Positions 1-14,700 of a stretch of 64,000 nt of DNA are shown piece after piece. The stretch is from positions 23,525,822 to 23,589,821 of the forward strand of contig NC_134516.1 of NCBI RefSeq assembly GCF_027942865.1, written 5' to 3'. Below the pieces are notes generated by a model. It searched no databases. It was not told where the DNA came from and saw nothing but the letters and a program-made list of their open reading frames with translations. This DNA comes from Odontesthes bonariensis. Its lineage: Eukaryota > Chordata > Actinopteri > Atheriniformes > Atherinopsidae. The translations under genes and the position numbers were made by a program. Every line of letters starts with the position of its first letter. Position 1 is the first letter of the stretch.

Positions 1-34
1 TTGGTGCGCGTTTATGAATGAGCAAGTATTCACG

Positions 35-36
35 TG

Positions 37-105
<69 letters not shown>

Positions 106-110
106 AAGAG
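35..110. repeat. (TG)n followed by (GA)n microsatellite
   Basis: A nearly pure TG run continues directly into a GA run. It is a simple sequence repeat at the window edge; I see no function in it. Confidence 0.95.
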
Positions 111-2629
111 AACCACCCGACTCATCCCTTTTGAAAAGTTGGTTTATGCTGTTGAATGACTAGAAGTTTGTGGCAAAAGTGAATTGCATCCAGTTGTTGA
201 GTGTGTTAAATACTATTGGTTTTCCAATTTTAAAAACTTATATTTCACTGCACAGGTGTATAGGATGGATGTGTCCATATAGACAGGTGTCTGGGCAACA
301 TCATAGCAGAGGTGGTGGCACAACTGCCGGCAGAATACAGCACTCAACTCAGTTTGTTTGGCAGAGTCGCAGGCCTAAACAGAGAAAACAAACCGGTAAA
401 CTTTATCAGTCATCTAAAAAAGATGAATGTAAATTGTTCAAAACTCCAGAGGTATCAAAGCCTGCTGCTAGGAGGAAAATATGATTGTGGACCTAAGCCA
501 GTAAAAGCTACTCCCAAAGTTAGCAAAGTCTCCACAGTGCTCGCTCTGTGTCTCAGAAACCCTGCGAAGCTCTGATCCCATGTCTAAGACTTCTCTTAAA
601 ACTACATGGAGAACATTAATATAAGCATGAGGATTTTCCTGCACGCAGATTTAAATTATTACACTCTTATTGATGTGTGTCAGGCTGTGTAGTTACTCAC
701 TTTGTATATGACAGCTAGCTCAGTTTGGGACATTTGGCTGGAACTGATAACATTTTTGGTTTGGACTCTGCTGTTTATAGCAATAAATCTGTCACTGTGG
801 ACGCCTTTGAAATTTTATTGTACTTTGCATAGTGACAACAAAGGAATATTGAATTAAATATGCTGAGAAATTGAGATCCTGACACCATTTCTGACCATGC
901 TTGGTTTGAGTTTTGAGGTGTCATTTCTGTTTTATAGGGGGAAATATGACTCGTCGTGAACGTTGTTGTATATCGAGCCTGGTGAAAGTAACGTCACCAC
1001 CATGCAGCACAGAAACGCAACTAATGTCGACAGATTAGTTAAGAATTATAGTCTACATTGAAGCTCTGATCTATTAAAATTTACATTTACTAGCGCTGAA
1101 AGTGCACGCTTGTTAAAAAAGAATCCTATGACTGCCATAATCCAGTAGTCTATATGCAAGAAAACCATCAACTAGCAGTTTTGTGTGGAACTATTACTGT
1201 AGTTCCTCACTCGAGCACCTAAATGAAACCTGTTTATATATTAAAAAAAAGTCTGTCAAACCACCTAAACCCTAAACCTTCCTCTGAGGTGACATTTCCA
1301 CCATTTTCAGTCCTTGTGTGCTGCTTCCACATGTTTTCATTAGACAGCTGCATGTGTCCCAGAGTTCCACCGCTGACACACCTGACCTCTCACATTCATT
1401 TGCAAATATAGAGGCACGCACACACACCGAGATAATATGTGTGTGAATGTTTTCAAGTTGACTTGTCTGGACCTACACACACCAGTAGTGACTCATACCG
1501 AGCACATGGTCCCTTGACATCTTGGATATGGCCTGTGTACTCTTTCTTTCTCATTGGATCTGCAGTTATGGATGCTGCTACATGCGCTGAAGCTTTAATG
1601 ATTGCATACATTAAAGAGCCTGATAAGAGCCAAACCATATCAGTAAATACTTGGGTGTAACCTTTAGTTAATTTAGGGAAGAAGGACAAAAAGTCTCCCG
1701 TGACCGTTCAACTTTGTAGCAAATGACAATTAAGTCCCTGTCATGTCTTTAATGTTGCTTCAAGACTGATGTTTATCTACTGTGACACTTGTGGTGCTTC
1801 TTGGAGAAGAGTTTTAACTGATTTCCCAGAATAAAACGTGTAAATCCCTTTTTGGTGCATGTCGCTAATTAAATCAAATTATTCCTGTCACTGTGTCTGT
1901 CTGAGGAGCCTCCAAGCAGAGTGTATTTGGGTTCCAACCAACCCGCGCATGTCCGTGTGCGTTGGTGCGTCTGTTTTTGTTCTGGTTTCTGCATGTGTGC
2001 TCAAGACTGGGGTGACTCATATTTTGTGTGTGTGTGTGTGTGTATTTATGTGTGTAAACCAGAGCACCATGCTGTCCTAGGCTTCCAGAACACCATCACT
2101 CGGCTCAGTGACTCATTCACGGAAAACCGAGGATTAATCTGTTGATGTTGTTTCCCATTGATTGACTCCTCATGCCATCAACGCAGTCTAGATCGTCTCG
2201 TTTCCGACACCGAGAGATAACATCTAGCAGAGCTGAAACTATAGGTTGATTATTTGATAATTTCATCGAGAGAAAATTGCCTGTCTTTTCGCAGCTGTTT
2301 TCTCTCTTCCAGCTTTCCTTGTTTTTCTCTGTTTATATTATTTCAAGCTGAACTTGGATTTCTGGCTTTTGTTTTGACAAAACAAAACATTTTATTATGA
2401 TCTCCATCTGGGACTGGCCCATATTTATTTCGTGGCATTTTCTCTATAAGAAACCTAAGAGATGATTCAAGAAAATAGTCAGCATATTAATCAATAGTGA
2501 AAATAGCCATTAAATGCAGCCTGTTGTCTCTAAAGTTTCTATTGCAAGGTTAAAAAAATGTAAAAAAGTGAATATTAGTCTTGCAAAAGCCTCATTTAAT
2601 ACATTCAAGCAGTACATTTATAGTTCATA
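111..2629. other. non-coding stretch, probably creb3l1 intron 1 or upstream DNA
   Basis: I see no exon, RNA gene or complete repeat here. Short open frames occur on both strands but none resembles a known protein, and none is framed by convincing splice sites. A second short TG run lies near 2024-2048. Because the first recognisable creb3l1 exon starts near 3794 and lacks the protein's N-terminus, this stretch is most simply intron 1. Confidence 0.6.
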
Positions 2630-3290
2630 CACAGTCGGGTCTGAAAATATTTGGACTCTATAGCTATAGTTAACAATGAATATGGGCTTAAAGTGCACTC
2701 GGTCCTCTTTGATTTGAGGATAATACCACCAGAATTAAGGGAATGGTTTTGGAATAACAGCTTCCTAGTAGGTGGAACAATGTGTTTCAGGTTCTCAGAG
2801 GTGTTGGACATTACAAATGAAGTTCCATTTTTGATACTTTTAGAAGATTTGCAGACAATGATTGAACCCAGAGTCCTTTGTGATGCTTTTCCTGCTCTTT
2901 CCTGCTGTCTGTAGGTGTTTGGCAGTATAAAACTGTACACTTCGGATTTCAGTTGATGTTGTATGTCTTTTCTTTTTTTCTTCTCGCCATCCTCATTAAA
3001 GTTGATCTTTCTTTCATTTTCCCAAATGATGCTGTTCCAGAGCTGCTGGGCCTTTTTAAGGCGAGGTCTGATCTGGTTTTTCTGTTTTTAGGACACATGA
3101 ATGGTTTGCACCTTGTGGTGAAACATCTGTATTTGCTCTTGTAAAGTCTTCTCTCTCTGGCAGACTCGGATAATGATATGCAAACACCCTGGAGAGTATT
3201 ATCCTCTTGGCTGGGTTCTGTTAAGTGGTTTTATTTTACCATGGGAAGGATTTTGAGATCATCCACCACAATTGTCTCATGAGCTCACCA
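2630..3290 (-). mobile_element. decayed Tc1/mariner-type transposon copy
   Basis: Read on the minus strand, the stretch resembles the transposase part of a common teleost Tc1-like family. It includes the region coding for the helix-turn-helix and linker ('...QEQIQ..' type reading frame now broken by stops), and it ends with a terminal repeat reading GTCCAAATATTTTCAGAC then CCGACTGTG at about 2630-2655. The opposite terminal repeat is not found, much of the catalytic part is missing, and no frame stays open. It is therefore a 5'-truncated, internally deleted copy in creb3l1 intron 1. The family call rests on recall of the sequence pattern; a repeat-library search would decide it. Confidence 0.65.
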
Positions 3291-3793
3291 GTGTGTTATT
3301 TTTTTTTAAGCACCAAATTGTGGATTTGGCCTCTCCAGTTGTTTGTGGCATCTTCCTGGTGGACTTGCTTGTTTGTTTGTTTTTTCACAGTCGCTGCCCT
3401 GTTTCTCTTCCACTGTGAGCTCCTGTGTCTGCATGTAATGTGTTCTCAATACAAATGCCATCCTTGGAATTAACACCAGACCTTTCGCTTCCTTAACTGA
3501 TGAAGAAATGACAGAGGAATAGTTCACACCTGTCCATAAACATCTAGGCAGCTGAAAATGAGGTTACTGGATGTAGATCCCATCAAATTAAAGTATACTC
3601 TGCAATTTAAATTTACATTCAGTTTTTTTTTTTATTTTAGCTTGAATATTTAGGTAAGAAGCTCATTAACAGAAACCGTGTACCTATGTTTCCAAACTGT
3701 ACTCCAACTTTATCCTGATAAATCACTGCTTTTGTAAAGTCAAAAAGCCTAAATAACCATTTCTGCTTCCGTGTTTTTATTCATGCATTCCAG

Positions 3794-6700
3794 CCTTTTT
3801 CAGGCGACCAGATGGATGACTTCAGCAGCGAATTATTCAACAGTTTCTTTGACGACCACCTATTAGAGCGACCCCTACTGGCAGACAGGCCTTCACTCCT
3901 ACACATCGACATGGACAGCAGCCCAGGTGGGTTCGACCTAATCACCACGAGAATATGCATGCCGCACCCTCCACAGCTCCACACGGTATTAGAGTTAAAG
4001 AACATTCTTAAGCAACAAAAATTTATTTTCATGACAAGTAACCAATCTAATGCAAGGCAAATGCACCAAGGGTTGGATCACAGCTCCGAAACTTGAAGAG
4101 TTGCTGTCGCCACATCTCAGTATCTGTTTGAATCGCATATTTGTTTCGTTAGATGATTATTGGCAGTGCAGCAGTCAGCTTTTTCATTCCGTACCCGACA
4201 TTTGGTTCGAAAAAGACCACAATCTCAGCGCTTGTTTTGATTTGAAAGCCTTGTGACCATCTGTATCAAAATGTTACTTCCCACTTACATCAACTCTGGC
4301 TCCTTCCACACCAGAGAGGTCAAATATCATCACATAAGAGGCAGCTTCTTTTTGCCAAGTTTGTGACAACCAAACTTTCAACCAGCAGGAAATGCATTAG
4401 ACTCACTGGATTCTGGTATATCTGCTGAGAGTTAGTGTACCACAGGCTTCTCAGTCTGTTGAAGCTGACGTCATGTTGCTGCAGTACGGGCCAGGCTCAT
4501 CACTTCAAATCAGTGTCCCTGTCAGGTGTTGCCATGATCACAAAGACAGCAAAACGATTGGAGAAGGGGATACAATCTGAACTGTATGTTTCGTTTCTCT
4601 CATGAGTCACTATCACGTAAAAGTCTCAAAAGCCCTCTCACTAAGGTTGGGCATGCTAATGTCTCTGGAACAATATCACGGCATGAATTAGAATGAAGGC
4701 CACAGCAGACGAGGTCAAATAGGCACAGGCAGAATTTAAATGTGCATCTTTTTATTCAGTCAAAAGCTCTGTGATGCATGCATCTAAAACGAGTCGTCTA
4801 CACACAAGCCGTATGGATGCATTTATGAATATCAAGGGAAAAGACTTAGCATACACCATGACAGCGACTGTGGGAGTCTTGTCTGAGGGAGCTCAATCAG
4901 TGAAAATATTAGCTTGTATGTGCTGTGCACCTGCATGAATATGTTTGGCAGTTACCAGTGATTCCAATGAGCCAATTCAAGCACAATGTCAGAGCTCTGC
5001 CTGAGCTCAGTCCTCATTACTGTAGACAGGTGAAGCCAGAAATGTTCCATTTTCCATCCTTCTGAGAAGGGCTTTTTAATCTCACAGATATTCAAGCAGA
5101 GCACAGCTACTCTTTGAGTGAAGACTCCGCCCCCCAGAGCCCAGCCCTGTCAATCCAAATGGACCAAGAGTCTGGTGGGTCACTAACTTTGCTATTTTCA
5201 GAATTTCTTAATCGGTGCCTCTTTGGGAAGTGTGCCGAGCCAAACGAGACGCTGCTGCTAGCCGTCCCCTGGTCATCTGGTTGCTTCAGTTTTCTGTCCA
5301 GTATAACTCGACTGGATTGGCTGTCTGCTATAATATCTGGAACGGTTAGCGTTATCTGATATCTGGTCAATTATATGAACAGAAAGTGGCGCCTTTAGTG
5401 ACGAAGTCCAGAGAACACATTATATTTCAACTCCTGTTTAGTTTATCTTAGCCTGACTCATCTTCTTCATCCTCTCCTCCTGTCATCCTCTCTGTCTGTG
5501 TCTCTACCTTCTGTCTGTCTGTCTGTTTCTCCGTTTGTCCCGGGGATCCTGCTGTCTGAGCAGCAGGATCCCAGTCTGAGCAGTCCTCCTCCAGTTAAGC
5601 CCTGCCCACCTCACACACACACTCACACATAAACACACACAGACCCGCACAACGCTATGACAAGCATATGGTTTTAAGTCTGCAGCTTTAGCCGGAGCCA
5701 GCGGAAACTCTTTCTCCTTCTCTCCTCTGTCAGGTTATCTCTCCGTCTTTGACTCCTGGTTTCTCACTCTGTGCTTCTCTGTCTTCCTTAATCCAACTAA
5801 ATCCATTTTATTGGTATAAATATCAATTACCTGCTTTGGCAAAACACCACAAGTGTGGCTCCCATTGGTCTGACTGTCAGTTTTAATTGTGTAAACATCT
5901 TCAATACAGTGTTGAATATTTATTTAGATCATATTTGAGATAATAAAGTTAAGTGATTTCAAACTTAGTAAATCAGTTTAAGGTTATTCTAACTTAACAT
6001 ACAGTTTGTTTTGATAGAAAGGTCTCCACACTGATGCCCAACATCAACCTTATTTATTGCCTAATGAAATAAAATAGCTTTTATTATTATTTTCTTGTTG
6101 TTTTTTTTTGTTCATTGCCTCAGTCTGCAGCATGACAGCCAGCTGCGTGTCGACACAAAACACATCACATCGTACTCAGATCTTTTCTAGCTTGTTCGTA
6201 TTGGACAGATAAACTGGAGTATAATCTCAGATACTGACTTTTGCTTTTACCAGTTGCACGTCTCTACTGTTTCTATGCACAGATGGGGCAACCGATCCAT
6301 TCAGTAAAGGAAATGAGTCCGAGGTGAAGAAGAGCTTCATTTGAGAGAATAAACAAAGTCTTATACTATACCTGGCATCAAAAGTATTAGTTTTGCAGTC
6401 GTCGAGCCACTGTAATGAAGGTGTTTAAGGGCGAGTTCCTTGTCTGTGTGTTACGGCTTATTCAGTGTTAAAAGCATATACAACATACATCATATGAGCA
6501 TAAAAGCACTTGCTAAATGTTGAAATTTAAGAAATTTTTCCTTAAATTATAAACAAAGGTGTCTCAGTTCCTGGTTTTGAACGTTGTGCAAACTCAAGGG
6601 TCCTTGTGCACGCTGCCTCTTCACAGGCCCAGCAGCCTGACAGCAGGAGCTGCTGCTTGTTTGTCCTGATGAGTCGGGTTAATTAGACACCTACAGATGT

Positions 6701-9700
6701 TAGAGGTTCTTGACCTTTGAGAAACCCAGTGGGCTCTAAATGAAGGGATTTGTGGAATGTCACTGTGTAGAGTTGGACCAGAATACTGACATCCTGTCCA
6801 ATTTGAAAACAGGTTGATCCTCTGGTCATATATTACATTAGATGCTTTTATCCAAGGACTTACAAGTGAGGAAACCACTTGAGGGAAACGTGGTGGCCCT
6901 TTTTATGCGTCTTAAGGAATTTTCCATGAAATCACACACGCAGAATTGGATTTGGTGAGTTTTGCATGTAAAACCAAAACTACCGGGTATGTCGGTTTGT
7001 ATAAATTTGACAAAACATGGGTTTATTTAGGGAAACGCACCATATGAGGAACAATAAAGATATAAATAGTAAAGGTATTAGATGTATAAAAGGCGTCAAT
7101 ACTGCAACAACAATATGCCTTTTGTATCCCTTTTATTTTATTTTTCTTCGCCGTTCCTTGAGATCTTGGTTTCCTGGAGCCTGGTTTCGGATCCCTCTTG
7201 TTTTTACTGCTGGACTTGTTCTTAATTTTGATGATGAAAAGTATAAATATTGTGTGAAATGCATCACTAGTCAGAGGGCTAACGGAGACTTAACAGAGGC
7301 GTAACGTTAGTCCACATTTTAAGCACGGTGACATGCTTGTGTTATTGACACTGTCGCACATTTTCTTTTCTCTCTCAGCCTGTGGTCTTCGTTTGCGTTT
7401 GCTCTTATTCGGTCAAAGAGAAGCTGTGTGTTTTACAGGAGCTCCTATTGCGCTGATCCATCTAATGTTTTAATACTACTGCTGCCCAGCTGAGATCAAA
7501 CACAGACACCGCCCCCCCTCCATTAGCCCCCTGTGATGACTGCCTGGAGCTTTTCTCATTAACATAGGTTTTCCTACCTGCGCCTACACCATTTTTTTCT
7601 TGTTTTTTTTTTTCCTTCTTACTATTAACAACATCTAAAAAAAAAACTGCCATAAACTGAGGAGAGGATGGATCAGGTTTTAATGTTTACACTTTCCATC
7701 TCTTTTCCGTTTCTCTTACGATGACCTTACACTGAACAGAACTATGGAGAATCTGTCTGTTTAAATTTCTCCTAAATAGCACATAGAGAAGCCCAAATGA
7801 CAGCGAAAAGCTTCTGGTGTTCATTAAAAATGCTGGTCGAGAGCTTTCCAATCAGACCCCGGCTTAATAAGGGCAGGGGGCTTAACGAGGCTCAGGCTGG
7901 CAGCAGAGCTGGCCTCATTAGGACAGGCTTCTTCTAAGGCTTGCTGTGATATTGAGGATGTAGGAGAACAGGTAAAAGGCGGATCTACGCCAAAACTAGA
8001 TTTCTGTGTTACCTCTAATGTGAAAGAGTTTAAGCTAATAATCACTGACATTAGTGACAAATGACAATGATAGATAGAAGTAGCTGTAATGAAGGTGGCA
8101 TCAAGCTGCAGTCGGGGCTCAGTGTGGAGAGATTACTGCTACAAATGAGCTGTTTAAAGTTATTGAATTGGTAGTTGTTGCACACCTTTTACCTTTTCCG
8201 TCTTTGCTGCAGTGAGAATATTTGGTGGTAAAAGTGAAAAGCCACTGCTCTCTTTCATTCTTTTGTATTTTCTTTTTCTTTTCATGCTGGTTTCCATGCC
8301 ATAGCATATCTGTGATAAATGTCCCTTGAGCAACTGCATCATGTGACTTCTACGTACATTTGACAGTTTCAGTCATTTTGTCATCCTCATTTTCTTTGTT
8401 TTTCTTTTTTTTTTTCAGTAGAGGTGAAGCAATGAAACGATTTACTTTACTTTCTTCACTCGAGTCAGGGGAAAGTGTTGGACTATTTAGAGCCACAGCT
8501 CATCGAAAGTCTGGCATTAAAAGGAGTTTGAAGTTGTCATGTTGTACTTTAGGAAATTAAAACAGGCATTTTCCCACAATTTTCATGCATTTCATGTATC
8601 GACCGATCAATCAAGAAAGTAATCATTCGATTAAAAAAAAAAAATCCAATGTAGTAACTGTTAGTTGCAGCCTTGAAGTACAAGCCATCTGTAGGAGGAA
8701 ATACTTTGGCTGTCAGTTTACTGTAAACAAGTTGGATATAATATTTAAACCCTGAAAAATCCTTGTTATGACTAGACAACTGTTGATTTGGGGTCAGGGG
8801 GGGTCAACGGCTTACTAATGTGCATGAGCAGCTGAGGCTGTCCGTGTAGTCCGCTCCCACAGAGGAGCTACTGTAGCACAAACTGCTGAAACCCTAAGTC
8901 ATTTTATTCTTTAATAGATGGCAGGAAGAAAACCTTGGGTCCTTGCATCCACGTGGATGTTACCACCTTCCTAAACACTGTTTCAGATCACACTCATGGC
9001 AACGGTGCTCTCTGAAAGCCTCTCGCAGCAGCACAGTGTGCCGGGCTACATGGCAAAAAAATGCTCAGGGATGGTTTGAGCAACATGAGAAAGAGTTTAT
9101 GTTGTTGAGTTGGCCTCCATAATCCCTAGATCGTGTTCCAGATGAGCATCTGTTGGACATGCTGGACAAAAAAAAGGTCCAACCAGTTGCGCACCTCACA
9201 GCGCTTGCAACATGTTGGTTTCTCGTAATACTTGAACAGGACACCATCAGAGTCAATGCCCTGATGGGTCAGATTAGCTTTGGCAGTATAAGAGGGAACA
9301 ATGAATGCAGTGTTAGGCAGGTGGTTTTGTTGTTGGGCCTGATTGGTGCAAAGGAACCAACTTCCTATTGATTCGGGCTGAATTTGCCAATTCTCATGCA
9401 TTGCACTCTTTCACTTGTTTCCTAATCCAGCGAGCTCCTGGAGAGGTTGTCATAAGGTTGATTTATCTTTTTTGAACAGCACATGACCTGTCACATTTCT
9501 GTCAGCTGTGCTTTAACTATTGGGCCCAAATGAACAAAAACAGATGTGGAATTAGTGCAGCTGATAATAAAAAACAGCTCTATTGGATCCAGTGTTCATC
9601 TTATAAATCAGATTATATTTTGGCAGGCTCAATGACACTGTTTGTCTCTAATACTGACAGTGCACATTGTAATGTGGAGTTTTGCTGCTATTGAGTTCAG

Positions 9701-11753
9701 GTCTTCCTTAGGCAGCAGAAAGGAGCCACGGGGACTCGTTTTTAAGATGGAGTCTCGCTGCGCTAATCCCTCGCTATAGTGATGGACAGAGTAACGAGGC
9801 AATCTGCTCGCTCTCTGACTGGCACACACCTCCACCCCCCTATGTTTTCATCCAACACACACACACTCTTACACACAGCTTGTAAACTTGAGAGCGTTTT
9901 ACCAGCACAATGTTGCTAGGAAACCAGGAGGTGATTAACGTGACGCTCTCTCCAAACACACACAGACAGCAACTGCTTTCTTTCAGTGCACCTCGGGAAC
10001 CTCTTGGGTTGTGTTTTGTGACAAACATCAAAGTGTCTGTTCGTGTCTTAAATGCTGACTTGATGAAACGCACTCACTCCTCCCTTTCTACCTGGAGTTA
10101 CCTTTTACTTGCCTTTTTAACTCTTTGAAAGTTATGTCACAGTTTCACTTTTAAAAGTAAAGGTAAAAAAGTTTTTATGTACAGCTTTTTTCCTAATGAG
10201 GTTCCTTTGGAGCAGCTCACCTTTTTAAAAGGGCCTCAATTCAAAGCAGATGCAGTTAACCACCTTCTCTGGTAGAGTCATTGATTTGTCCACTGCTGTT
10301 AGCACTAAAAGCCCCAGATCGTACAATCCCCAACATGCAGCTCAAGCATTAAAATTAAAATCAAATCTAACCAAAGCCCTCTCAGTTTTGACTAAATTCA
10401 CCTGGAAATAAAGTGGACATTATGCACCCTTCATCGTAGGTTGAGGAATACTTTTAAGTAAAGGTAGCTTTGAAACTGGTGACACAATCCGTAATGGAAA
10501 GATCAGAGCCGAACTATAAGCAAAAAGACCTCCTACTCCTCTAACTTTCGATTGTGTTGTGCTTTTAATTGTAGTATTTGGACTCTGACTCTCAAAGACG
10601 AATTGACTTAGAGGACTGCGTGCCCAGGAAACTCTAGACAAATCCGAATGTTGAGCATGGACTGAAAAATGTTTATTTTGTGCAGTTACACAGTTAACCT
10701 GGTTATCCTTTTTTTTCCATAAGAAAGGCTCCAGGAGAAACGGGGCTTACTCTCACCAAATGCATTTCAGTCCTCAGTCCCTCTGACAGTAAAGGACATC
10801 ATTCTGCAATTGCAAGAGGCGTGTTAGCAAGATATTCTCACGTGGGCTACCGTGAAGTGTGGGAGTTAGCCACAATTAGCATCTTTGATTTTCAGCTTTG
10901 TCTTCTAAGATGTCATTTGAAGAGGGTTGATGTCTCTGGAGCTCCAGCTAGTTTTCCTGTTGCCCTGCAGTGACATTTAGGTGCCTAAAAATACCTCCTG
11001 TAGTTCACAGTAGACTAAACAATAAAGTACCTGTGAGCCACTCCTAGCAATATATCCATATTGTGTTTTGGTGGCCCTCATTTAAACTACCGTCTGCATA
11101 CTTTAGTTATTTAGAGATGGTAACTGTGTCTTTTCTCAGGAAGGATAATGAAGACAAGCTTCTGGTTCAGCCCATCTTTTATTTCAGGGTCTATATACAC
11201 TCAGTCGAGACAAATTATGCACCACAGTTGCCAGAGCGACGTTGTCCAGCAGCCTGTAATAACCAGCCTTGTCAGGAAGTGCTCAAATATTCTGGGGAAG
11301 CTCTTTCAAAGTGGGATTTATAAGTTACCGGTTATTTCTCATTGGCAGACCTACAGCAAAGCCTCCCTGTAGAGAAATGTGGTGAGGTATACTGAGGTCC
11401 CTTGGAGAGTTGGAAGTTCATTTAACTTTTTGGGCAGGATAGGAAGCTTTTCTTGGCTTTTCTTAGGATTAATTTTTACAGTAATAAGGTGCTTTTTGCC
11501 GGAGTAACATTGATGTGGTGCACAGCTAAAATGGTGCACAGCTTGGGTTGTAACTGTTTTTGTTAGATTTTGTGTTGTGGACATAGGTGCAAGAAGTAAA
11601 GTAAAGGGTAAAGAAGTCAAACCTTCAGTTCACAAAAAGTTGGACTGAATTGGCTGCAGTAGCTTGACTTTTAAAGCAACACTCACAGGTAATTCAGATT
11701 AATGACAGCCTCACAAAACGGCTTTAAAAGATATGTTAATTTCATGTTTTCTG

Positions 11754-11789
<36 letters not shown>

Positions 11790-14700
11790 CAGAGTTTGAG
11801 TGGAACTTCAGTCAGGACCTGTCTGCCATCTTGGTAAAACAGGAAGAGCCTGATGTGGGTCAAAGGTTAGATCCTCAGCCTCTGGAAGGCCCTCCACTCA
11901 TATTAAGCCCTGCCCCTCCACACAGAGGATCACCGTGGACACACACGGTAAGTAAGCATCCAGCCTGTGCCTACCAAAGATGATGTCGTTGATGCTCACC
12001 GTTAACTGTTCGGTTTGTGTGTCTGTCGTTCCTGTAGGAGCACAGTCAAGATGACATGAAGCCGGTGGCTATAAAGGATGAACCCAGAGAGATCGGACAG
12101 TACCTCAGCCTGCCCAGCGGTACGCACCACAGCACAGACGGATGCATACACACACCCACATCTAGCTACGGTATCACAGCTCCATGAAGCAAATCAGTAC
12201 CTGGAGGGTTTTAAATATTCATATCATATCGACATTACCTTCAAGAAAACATTGAAACCTAAAAGTTTCAGTGCTCCATTTCACCTAAAATCCTTAAAGT
12301 TTTGAAGCCCAGGTCAAATAAAATAAAAATAAGTGTTAAAATAGTTCAAATATGATGGGAACTTAACCCTGAGTCTTACTCCCAGGCTGTATAGTACTCT
12401 CAAGTCTCACTTTCTTGGGAGGAATTCTAACACTGAAACACATTGCTACCAGAAATCCAAAGCGCAGGCCACAACAAACACTCCCTGACAGCATATCTAT
12501 GTCTAACTTCTAGCATTTCCTCCATCTTTCTTCATATTTAAGAAGAATAAACTCTGCGATTCAACATTATTAATCAAAAGCACTCTTTCAACACTTTCCG
12601 GCCTTTTAGACGATGCTCTCCAGCTCCCTCCCACCCCTCCCAGTAGTAACCACGGTGACAGTGACGGCTCGCTTCCACCCTCCTCCCCACACCTCAACCT
12701 GCCACCATCTTCCCCCCAACCACAACAGAGGCCAGGAGGTCGTGCCTCCTCCGCCTCCTCCTCCTCTTCAGCCATTTCCTCTTCACCTCTCCTCACTGCA
12801 CCACATGTGAGTTCAAGTGCATCACATTTTCTCTCTGCTTCCTTTCTCTTTTTTATTATGCCAGTTCTACACTAATGTCTATTGGTTATTATATAGACCA
12901 CATTTCTGTTGGAAGTCATTTTAGCTTTGTTAGCTATTGGCTGTATTGGCTCAAAGTTGATAGTTTGGAAAAACGCAATGTGAGACACAGCGTTAGCTGT
13001 AAATAAGCTTCCATTTTGATTTCATTTGATTCATTAAATCATCTCTCGGTTTGCTGCCAGAATAGAGTTTACTCACTTACAGTCGGAACATTTTGTCTGT
13101 CTGATTTAGCTACTTTTCCCCCCTGATTAAATTAAACACATTTTATGCCAAGCCAACGTATTGGACAATATTGTTCGTAACAGAATTCTGTCTTGACCTC
13201 ATTTTACCCGTATCTGAAATTTGGATGCGCCTTAAAGTGAGAATCATTCCACAGTGATGAAGTGCTTTTTTTTTTCCACCATGCAGAAGCTGCAGGGTTC
13301 AGGACCCCTCATGCTGACGGAGGAAGAGAAGAGGACCCTGGTGGCAGAGGGTTACCCAGTACCAAACAAACTTCCCCTCACAAAGAGTGAAGAGAAAGCA
13401 CTGAAGAGAGTCCGACGGAAGATTAAAAACAAGGTAAGCTCTGCACCTTTTATTCTTTTTGATGGTTGTAGTGACTCACAGTCCAAAAAAAATGCTGATG
13501 TTTGTCTGTTGGTCCAGATCTCAGCTCAGGAGAGTCGGAGGAAGAAGAAAGAGTATGTGGAATGTCTGGAGAAAAAGTAAGGCTTGGAAAAACAAATCTT
13601 TGTTTTTCCGTTTCTTTTCCATTCCTTCTCAAATGACAATGGATCTGTTTGTTACCCTTTTTATTCTGCTTCTAGTTCCCTCGTGTTGTGCCACATGTAA
13701 ATCAGCAACCATTCTCTGTCAGAAAGGTCCATCCAAAGATGTAAAATCAACACTCTTGTGTGTTTACACCTAAATGTCTCAGAAGCTGTCTCAAGTCAGT
13801 CCAGCTGCTGGAAATGCTTTCACAACCAGTGTCAAAGTAACATATCAATGGAATGAATGCGTAACTCCTTCCTCTGCCTCTCTGAACTGTATTTAAGAGT
13901 TTTGACTTCAGTCCAGAAGGCAGCCTTTTAGATACTGAGGTTTTCCCTCAGTTGACTCTAACCAGTCTTTTTTTATGCACAACCCTGTGCTTGCTGTTGA
14001 CGAGGGGAAAAAAAAGAAAATTCAACTGACTGAAAGGGGGATAGAGTTGTGTAATGCTGAAGTGAGCTTGGCAGTAGCTGTTCACTTTGGAGCCAGTATT
14101 TGTATTTAGAGGTTTTCCCAACTGCTCCAACTGCTGTGGAGCTGAGTGAGACGTAAGAGCTCTACTGGGGATTAGACTGGAGGCAAACTCAGGTCCTTGT
14201 GGGGTCAGAAATGTTTGATGTACTTAGAATCCTCGCAGGATGAGGATTTCATCAGCACTCATCTCCAACAAGTTAATAGACCCTTCTTTCCTCTTCTTTT
14301 ATCCTCTAATAGTGGTCATTCTTTGCAATGGCAGGGCTCCAAAAACCTGCTGCACACATGGGCCAGATTTACTGACTCTCCTGTCAGAGAGATGAAAACA
14401 TGGCTTTGTTTTTACATCCTTTTCCTCACAACAAATTACAAAAATCATACCCAGAAAGGCTTATACAGCTGGTTACAAAATGCCATATTAATCTAATCAG
14501 AATAAGGCAAAAGGAATGTCAGAGTGCAGCTTATTTTAACTGTATTGATATAACAAAGAGGTAAGAGACGATCCATATCTCTCTATTATCCTCTTTAATA
14601 TAATTTTTCTTTTTTGGATACAAAGACAAGATTATTGGCTGATTCCCTAGTCAGAAAAAAAAGAAATCAGTATATAGAAATGAGTCCTATTCAGACAAAA

